Positions 5,646-9,706 of a stretch of 9,706 nt of DNA are shown one piece after another. The DNA comes from Bacteroidia bacterium (GTDB lineage Bacteria; Bacteroidota; Bacteroidia; Bacteroidales; Dysgonomonadaceae), in NCBI GenBank assembly GCA_030539475.1, contig JAUNRY010000064.1:1-9706 (forward strand), written 5' to 3'. The position numbers and the translations under genes are program-made. The notes under the pieces were generated by a model that saw only the letters and a program-made list of their open reading frames with translations, was not told where the DNA came from and did no database searches. Each line of letters starts with the position of its first letter. Position 1 is the first letter of the stretch.

Positions 5646-8069
5646 ATGTCTGTTTACCAACTTGCCCGCAATTTTGCCCTGCAAACCAACCGAGTTTTGT
5701 TTATCACCGGAAAAGCCGGAACGGGAAAAACCACGTTTTTGCGCCGGTTGAAAGATGAATCGCCCAAACAAATTGCCGTGGTAGCGCCCACGGGCGTGGC
5801 AGCCATCAACGCCGGCGGAACCACGATGCACTCCTTTTTTCAATTGCCGTTCGCGCCTTTCATTCCCACGCCCGAAGGGCGGAGAGAACTGATTGCCAGG
5901 TTGAGGATGTTCGGCCAGAAACGCAACGTATTGCGCGAGTTGGAACTGTTGGTTATCGATGAAATAAGTATGGTTCGCGCCGATGTGTTGGATGCGATGG
6001 ACACCGTGCTGCGCCACGTGCGCTATCGCCCCGACGAGCCGTTTGGCGGCGTTCAGGTTATATTTATCGGCGATATGTTTCAACTTTCGCCGGTGGCAAA
6101 ACAAGATGAATGGCAAATCCTCTCGGAGTTTTACAAGGGAATTTATTTTTTCAACAGCCACGTATTGCAGCAAACATCGTTGTTGCACATCGAGTTCGAT
6201 ACCATTTTCAGGCAAAGCAACCAAACTTTCATCTCGCTCCTCAACGAGGTGCGGAACAGCACGCTCTCCGAAAACGGGTTAAAGTTATTGCAAACCCGTT
6301 ATAACCCTGCTTTCCGCCCGCCCGAAGACGATACATATATCACCCTCACCACGCACAACTACAAAGCCGATGCCATCAACGCGCAGGAATTGGCAAAATT
6401 AAAATCGCCCGTCCGCAGATACGAAGCAACAGTGAAAGGCGATTTCCCCGAGCGGAATTTCCCCGTGGAAAAAACGCTGGAATTAAAAGTGGGAGCCAAA
6501 GTGATGTTTATGAAAAACGATATGGAAACGGTGCGGCGGTTTTATAACGGAAAAATTGGCGTGATAACGGAACTGCACGACAATCACGTTACCGTGCAAT
6601 GCCCCGGCGATGCCGAGCCCATAGAACTTGCGCCGATGATTTGGGAAAATATGAGCTACACCGTGAACAAGGAAACCACGCAACTGGAAGAGAAAATCGA
6701 CGGCCTCTTCACGCAATTGCCGTTGCGCCTCGCGTGGGCTATTACCATCCACAAAAGCCAGGGGCTTACGTTCGACAAGGTGGTGGTGGATGCCGGTGCG
6801 GCGTTTGCCGCCGGGCAGGTTTACGTGGCGCTGAGCCGATGCCGCACGTTGGAAGGATTGGTGCTGAAAAGCCATATCGGGAGCGACTGTTTGCTGAGCG
6901 AAACCGAGATTCGCAGTTTTTCGCAAACGCAGCATTCGCCGGATGAGTTGTCTTCGCAATTCGATACTTCGCAGCAACAATACAAAGTGCAGTTGCTGAT
7001 GAACCTGTATAACTTTTCGCCTTTGCGCAAAATGGCGCACGAGTTGCTGACCGATACCGAAAAAGTTTCGGAATCGTTTAACGATGAAACCATTCCTTTT
7101 TTGCAGGACGTGAAACAAAAAGCGATGCAATTGGCCGATGTGGCGGAAAAATTCCGGGCGCAGCTCACAAAAATCCTCTCGGCCAACGATACGCGAAAAC
7201 TTTCGGAACGGCTGCAAGCCTCATCGGCTTATTTCCCGGAAGAATTGGACGCTTTTTTGAAAGTAATTGCCTCATCGCCTGCCACCACCGACAACCGAAG
7301 CAACGCCCGCCAATACGAAATCGATTTGCTGGCGCTTTACACGCTTGCCGCGCAAAAAAAGCACTTCATCAACGGACTGAAAGCCGATTTTTCGGTGGAA
7401 GACTATTTCTCGCTCCGCAAAAACTTTGTTTTCATTCCGCCCTCCATCAAAGCGTATGCAACCGTGCACAGTGAGAAAATCACCTCCAAGCATCCCGATT
7501 TACTGCGCACGCTCACCCAAACCCGCAACCACATTGCGGAGCAACTTGGTATGCCCGTGTACGTGGTGGCGAGAACCAAATCGCTTCTGGAAATGGCGGA
7601 ATACCTGCCTTTGACACAAAAAGAGTTGCTGCGGATTCACGGATTCGGCAAAAGAACCGCCGAAAAATACGGCGATGCTTTTTTGGACGAGATAAACGAA
7701 TATTGCCGGGAGCGCGGTATTTCGTCGAGAATGGAATTGTTGTTCAAGCCGGAGAAAGAGAAAAAACCGGCCAAGAAAAAAGGCGACAGTGCCCGTGAAA
7801 CGCTGGCGATGTTCCAAAGCGGAAAAAGCATCGAAGCTATTGCCAAGGAAAGAAACTTAACGGAGTCGACCATCGCCGGGCACCTGGCTCGGTTTGTGGT
7901 GGACGGCACGTTGGATTTGCACCGTTTCGTATCGGCAGAACAATACGAAAAAGCAATGGAAATATTGAAAGACAAGGCCGACGATGTTTCGGTTTTCGCG
8001 GCGTTGTCTCCGCATTTTTCACCAATTGAAACTGCTTTTATAAATGCGTGGTTGAGGAAAAACGGGTGA
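5646..8069 (+). CDS. Pif1/RecD-like SF1 helicase with HRDC and HTH_40 C-terminal modules
   Basis: This 807-residue protein has an SF1B, Pif1-type motor at about 1-415. Walker A is GKAGTGKTT (22-30), APTGVAA lies at 47-53, Walker B is VIDEIS (103-108), and motif III is GDMFQLSPV (142-150). Later motor motifs include FRQ (188-190), AITIHKSQGLTFD (365-377) and VYVALSRCR (392-400). Residues about 430-610 have no motif I recognise. An HRDC domain follows (about 617-690), containing LLRIHGFGKRTAEKYG. A basic linker (701-713) leads to an HTH_40-like, RecQ C-terminal-type domain (about 715-765) containing IAKERNLTESTIAGHL. HRDC and HTH_40 normally bind DNA in RecQ helicases, so a role in unwinding structured or damaged DNA is inferred. 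Pif1 enzymes move 5' to 3' on single strands. It stands alone, divergent from purD and convergent with the toxin gene. All core motor residues appear intact. Confidence 0.9.
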   Translation: MSVYQLARNFALQTNRVLFITGKAGTGKTTFLRRLKDESPKQIAVVAPTGVAAINAGGTTMHSFFQLPFAPFIPTPEGRRELIARLRMFGQKRNVLRELELLVIDEISMVRADVLDAMDTVLRHVRYRPDEPFGGVQVIFIGDMFQLSPVAKQDEWQILSEFYKGIYFFNSHVLQQTSLLHIEFDTIFRQSNQTFISLLNEVRNSTLSENGLKLLQTRYNPAFRPPEDDTYITLTTHNYKADAINAQELAKLKSPVRRYEATVKGDFPERNFPVEKTLELKVGAKVMFMKNDMETVRRFYNGKIGVITELHDNHVTVQCPGDAEPIELAPMIWENMSYTVNKETTQLEEKIDGLFTQLPLRLAWAITIHKSQGLTFDKVVVDAGAAFAAGQVYVALSRCRTLEGLVLKSHIGSDCLLSETEIRSFSQTQHSPDELSSQFDTSQQQYKVQLLMNLYNFSPLRKMAHELLTDTEKVSESFNDETIPFLQDVKQKAMQLADVAEKFRAQLTKILSANDTRKLSERLQASSAYFPEELDAFLKVIASSPATTDNRSNARQYEIDLLALYTLAAQKKHFINGLKADFSVEDYFSLRKNFVFIPPSIKAYATVHSEKITSKHPDLLRTLTQTRNHIAEQLGMPVYVVARTKSLLEMAEYLPLTQKELLRIHGFGKRTAEKYGDAFLDEINEYCRERGISSRMELLFKPEKEKKPAKKKGDSARETLAMFQSGKSIEAIAKERNLTESTIAGHLARFVVDGTLDLHRFVSAEQYEKAMEILKDKADDVSVFAALSPHFSPIETAFINAWLRKNG

Positions 8070-8072
8070 GGC

Positions 8073-8093
8073 AAATAAATACTTCTTTTATTT
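8073..8093. terminator. Candidate bidirectional terminator between convergent genes
   Basis: AAATAAA (8073-8079) and TTTATTT (8087-8093) form a 7-bp A/T-only stem with a 7-nt loop in the 18-bp gap between the helicase stop and the toxin stop; the right arm includes the toxin stop codon. T-rich sequence follows on the plus strand. The stem is weak because it has no G-C pairs. Confidence 0.35.
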
Positions 8094-8402
8094 ATCTTTA
8101 ATCATCTTTTGAGCTATAAATTCGTGAATATAAACTTCGTCATTAGCATAGATGCAATAAACGAACGTCATATTTATAAAATTCACCCTGCGGACAAACG
8201 CGCCGTAATTTCGTTGTAAAGACTCAGTATATCGTATCGGATTTAAGTGTGCTGTTGTTTCCAAATTGCGGATAACCTGCATTAACGCATCATAATGACG
8301 GTAAGCGGTGAGCGGTGCTTTGTATTTTTGTGAAATGAAGTTAATGTATTCATCAATCTGATATAAAACTGATTGTGGAACAATTACAGTAAAGCGTTTC
8401 AT
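8088..8402 (-). CDS. Type II toxin, RelE/ParE superfamily
   Basis: This 104-residue basic protein fits the ParE/RelE fold. It has an initial beta strand (FTVIVP), a helical hairpin at about 11-48 containing QIDEYINFISQKY and the helix AYRHYDALMQVIRNLE, and then NPIRYTESLQRNYGAFVRR (about 54-72). Final strands follow, MTFVYCIYANDEVYIHEFI (78-96). Relatives act either as gyrase poisons (ParE) or ribosome-dependent mRNA nucleases (RelE). No clear RelE catalytic set is seen, so ParE-like is slightly preferred. Its ATG overlaps the antitoxin stop by 4 bases (ATGA-type), implying coupled translation. The gene is more AT-rich than the helicase beside it, consistent with horizontal acquisition. Family assignment is good; the target is not known. 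Confidence 0.8.
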   Translation of the reverse strand: MKRFTVIVPQSVLYQIDEYINFISQKYKAPLTAYRHYDALMQVIRNLETTAHLNPIRYTESLQRNYGAFVRRVNFINMTFVYCIYANDEVYIHEFIAQKMIKDK

Positions 8403-8605
8403 TTCGCATTTTTAGCTATTTCGTACATATCCACGTTGTAATATTCGCTTAGTTTTTTCATTCCGTAGTGATATACTTCGTCCACCGAATAGGTTTTTTC
8501 GTTACTTGGCGCAGGCATTAATGACTCAACGGATTGTGGGTTTTTAACAATCTCCTTCATCAATTTACGGCCATTCGGAGTATCTGTTTTGATTGTTACT
8601 TGCAT
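8399..8605 (-). CDS. Putative antitoxin of the RelE/ParE pair, family not recognised
   Basis: This 68-residue protein is encoded directly upstream of the ParE-like toxin and overlaps it by 4 bases, the standard antitoxin-first arrangement. It starts with a beta strand (MQVTIKTDTP) followed by a basic helix around 11-21 (GRKLMKEIVKN). A Pro/Ser-rich stretch at 22-38 is probably flexible. A second helical segment at about 41-60 includes VDEVYHYGMKKLSEYY. A strand-helix start could be a small DNA-binding domain, with the C-terminal helix clamping the toxin; both are inference. I do not recognise a named family such as RHH, Phd/YefM or HTH_3. The ATG at 8605 lies 23 bases after the -7 box TAAATTTG on the same strand. 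An operator-like inverted repeat overlies that promoter, suggesting autoregulation. Confidence 0.75.
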   Translation of the reverse strand: MQVTIKTDTPNGRKLMKEIVKNPQSVESLMPAPSNEKTYSVDEVYHYGMKKLSEYYNVDMYEIAKNAK

Positions 8606-8625
8606 TTTATTTCGATGTTTGATAC

Positions 8626-8656
8626 GACAAATTTATTAAAAATATTTCAATTTGTC
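8626..8656. promoter_or_regulatory. Operator-like inverted repeat over the toxin-antitoxin promoter
   Basis: GACAAATT (8626-8633) and AATTTGTC (8649-8656) are perfect 8-base reverse complements separated by 15 bases, about 23 bp centre to centre (two helical turns). On the minus strand one arm overlaps the -7 box TAAATTTG (8635-8628). The other overlaps the -33-like TTGA (8658-8655). This is the expected position for a repressor site bound by an antitoxin or toxin-antitoxin complex. Confidence 0.5.
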
Positions 8657-8658
8657 AA
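8628..8658 (-). promoter_or_regulatory. Candidate promoter of the toxin-antitoxin operon
   Basis: On the minus strand TTGA (8658-8655, one mismatch to the -33 TTTG) is followed after 19 bases by TAAATTTG (8635-8628), a full match to TAnnTTTG. This is the only promoter in the window where both elements are credible. Transcription would start near 8621, about 16 bases before the antitoxin ATG. Confidence 0.5.
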
Positions 8659-8711
8659 TCCTATACCTAATCAAATATTCAAAACGATACAATATTTTCT
8701 TATCGATTCTT

Positions 8712-8719
8712 TATCTTTG
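8712..8719 (+). promoter_or_regulatory. Candidate -7 promoter box directly before the flavoenzyme start codon
   Basis: TATCTTTG matches TAnnTTTG and ends only 6 bases before the ATG at 8726. With the usual spacing, transcription would begin at about 8724-8727, at the start codon itself. No -33 element is evident, although the upstream sequence is very AT-rich. Confidence 0.45.
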
Positions 8720-8725
8720 CACACA

Positions 8726-9679
8726 ATGATGAAAAGTAACAGAATTACCGAGTTATTCGGCATAAAATATCCCATCATTCAGGCCGGAATGGTGTGGTGC
8801 AGCGGATGGCGATTGGCTTCTGCCGTGAGCAATGCCGGCGGATTGGGATTGATTGGCGCGGGATCGATGCATCCCGAAACACTGCGCGGGCACATTCTAA
8901 AATGCAAAGCGGCAACCGACAAGCCTTTTGGCGTGAATATTCCGCTGATGTATCCGCAAATTGAGGAGATTATGCAGATTGTGGTGGAGGAGAAAGTTCC
9001 CATTGTTTTCACATCGGCAGGAAATCCCAAAACGTGGACGGCGAAGTTGAAAGCCGCAGGAATCATTGTGGCACACGTGGTTTCGAGTTCCAAATTTGCC
9101 GCAAAATGCGTTGAGGCCGGTGTAGATGCCGTTGTTGCTGAAGGTTTCGAGGCCGGAGGCCACAACGGCCGCGAAGAAACCACCACGCTCACGCTCATTC
9201 CGCAAGTGCGAAAAACTATCGATTTGCCGCTTATCGCCGCCGGCGGAATCGCGACGGGCGCAGCAATGGCAGCGGCTTTCGCGCTTGGCGCCGAAGGTGT
9301 GCAAGTAGGAACCCGATTCGCACTTACCGAAGAAAGCTCTGCCAGCGATGCGTTTAAACAGAAATGTACTTCTCTCGCCGAAGGCGACACGATGCTTTCG
9401 CTCAAAAAAGTGAGTCCCACACGAATGATTAAAAACGATTTTTACCGTCAGGTACAGGATTTGGAAGACCAGGGAGCCTCCGCCGACGACCTGCGGCTGT
9501 TGCTGGGGCGCGGCCGCTCAAAACGCGGGATTTTTGAAGGCGATTTGTCGGAAGGGGAACTGGAAATCGGGCAAGTAGCATCCTTGGTTCGGGAGATTGT
9601 TCCGGCAGGAAAAGTGGTGCAGGAAATGGTGGAGGAATATAATGAAACGGTGAAAAGTTTGAAGAGGATTGATTTTTGA
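8726..9679 (+). CDS. Nitronate monooxygenase / FabK-like FMN-dependent enzyme
   Basis: This is a TIM-barrel FMN enzyme of about 317 residues from the 2-nitropropane dioxygenase/nitronate monooxygenase family (PF03060), which also includes the enoyl-ACP reductase FabK. From the second Met, it begins MKSNRITELFGIKYPIIQAG, followed by the conserved NAGGLGLIGAG. It then has PFGVNIPL, the catalytic-His motif AEGFEAGGHNGRE, the phosphate-binding loop IAAGGIATG and GVQVGTRF. All are intact. Family members either oxidise toxic alkyl nitronates or reduce enoyl-ACP in fatty-acid synthesis; sequence alone does not separate these. Two adjacent ATGs occur (8726 and 8729). Upstream in-frame sequence from 8534 is antisense to the antitoxin gene and is not part of the protein. 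It is divergent from the toxin-antitoxin operon. No terminator is visible before the window ends. Confidence 0.9.
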   Translation: MMKSNRITELFGIKYPIIQAGMVWCSGWRLASAVSNAGGLGLIGAGSMHPETLRGHILKCKAATDKPFGVNIPLMYPQIEEIMQIVVEEKVPIVFTSAGNPKTWTAKLKAAGIIVAHVVSSSKFAAKCVEAGVDAVVAEGFEAGGHNGREETTTLTLIPQVRKTIDLPLIAAGGIATGAAMAAAFALGAEGVQVGTRFALTEESSASDAFKQKCTSLAEGDTMLSLKKVSPTRMIKNDFYRQVQDLEDQGASADDLRLLLGRGRSKRGIFEGDLSEGELEIGQVASLVREIVPAGKVVQEMVEEYNETVKSLKRIDF

Positions 9680-9706
9680 TTTTTTAACCCCTCCGCTCGT
9701 TCCTCG

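Noticed and set aside
5493..6224. 243-residue minus-strand ORF opposite the helicase start
   Set aside because: It is a shadow frame of the helicase motor domain that continues through intergenic simple repeats. It has low-complexity composition and no recognisable domain.
6483..7217. 244-residue minus-strand ORF opposite the helicase middle
   Set aside because: Its His/Arg/Phe-rich composition is typical of an antisense shadow, and the helicase frame is clearly the coding one with intact motifs V and VI.
8534..8725. 64-residue N-terminal extension of the flavoenzyme frame
   Set aside because: It is antisense to the antitoxin gene and runs through an AT-rich promoter region. Family alignment starts at MKSNRITELFG.
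8779..9420. 213-residue minus-strand ORF
   Set aside because: It is an antisense shadow of the flavoenzyme, whose plus-strand motifs are all intact.

Overview
The window looks like a chromosomal segment of a Bacteroidota bacterium, most likely order Bacteroidales. This is inferred from two kinds of evidence. Several gene families are typical of that phylum: a DUF4251 secreted protein, a DUF6427-like membrane protein next to purD, and a Pif1-like helicase carrying HRDC and HTH_40 modules. In addition, TAnnTTTG promoter elements of the Bacteroidota sigma-factor type precede several genes, and Shine-Dalgarno sequences are mostly absent. No species can be named from the sequence alone.

Layout, left to right. 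Positions 1-147 hold seven tandem, diverged 21-bp units that run off the left edge. From 5437 down to 220 there is a compact minus-strand run of five genes: purD, a polytopic DUF6427-like membrane protein, a secreted DUF4251 protein, an AI-2E/PerM-family membrane protein and an M28 metallopeptidase. Gaps are 3, 46, 9 and 57 nt, so it is probably one transcription unit, perhaps with a secondary start before the DUF4251 gene. A divergent promoter region of about 200 bp (5438-5645) separates it from a large plus-strand helicase gene (5646-8069). Convergent to the helicase is a two-gene minus-strand toxin-antitoxin operon (8088-8605) with an AT-rich promoter and a perfect inverted repeat placed like an operator. 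Divergent from it, a plus-strand flavoenzyme of the nitronate monooxygenase/FabK-like family (8726-9679) has a promoter box so close to its start codon that the mRNA may be leaderless.

Most of the window is housekeeping: purine biosynthesis, peptide turnover, DNA unwinding and flavin oxidation. The accessory elements are the toxin-antitoxin pair, whose antitoxin family I do not recognise, and the 21-bp repeat array at the left edge. I saw no rRNA, tRNA, CRISPR array, insertion sequence or phage gene, and no clearly novel multi-gene system. The best leads are the repeat array, the unassigned antitoxin with its apparent operator, and the helicase with a long uncharacterised middle region.
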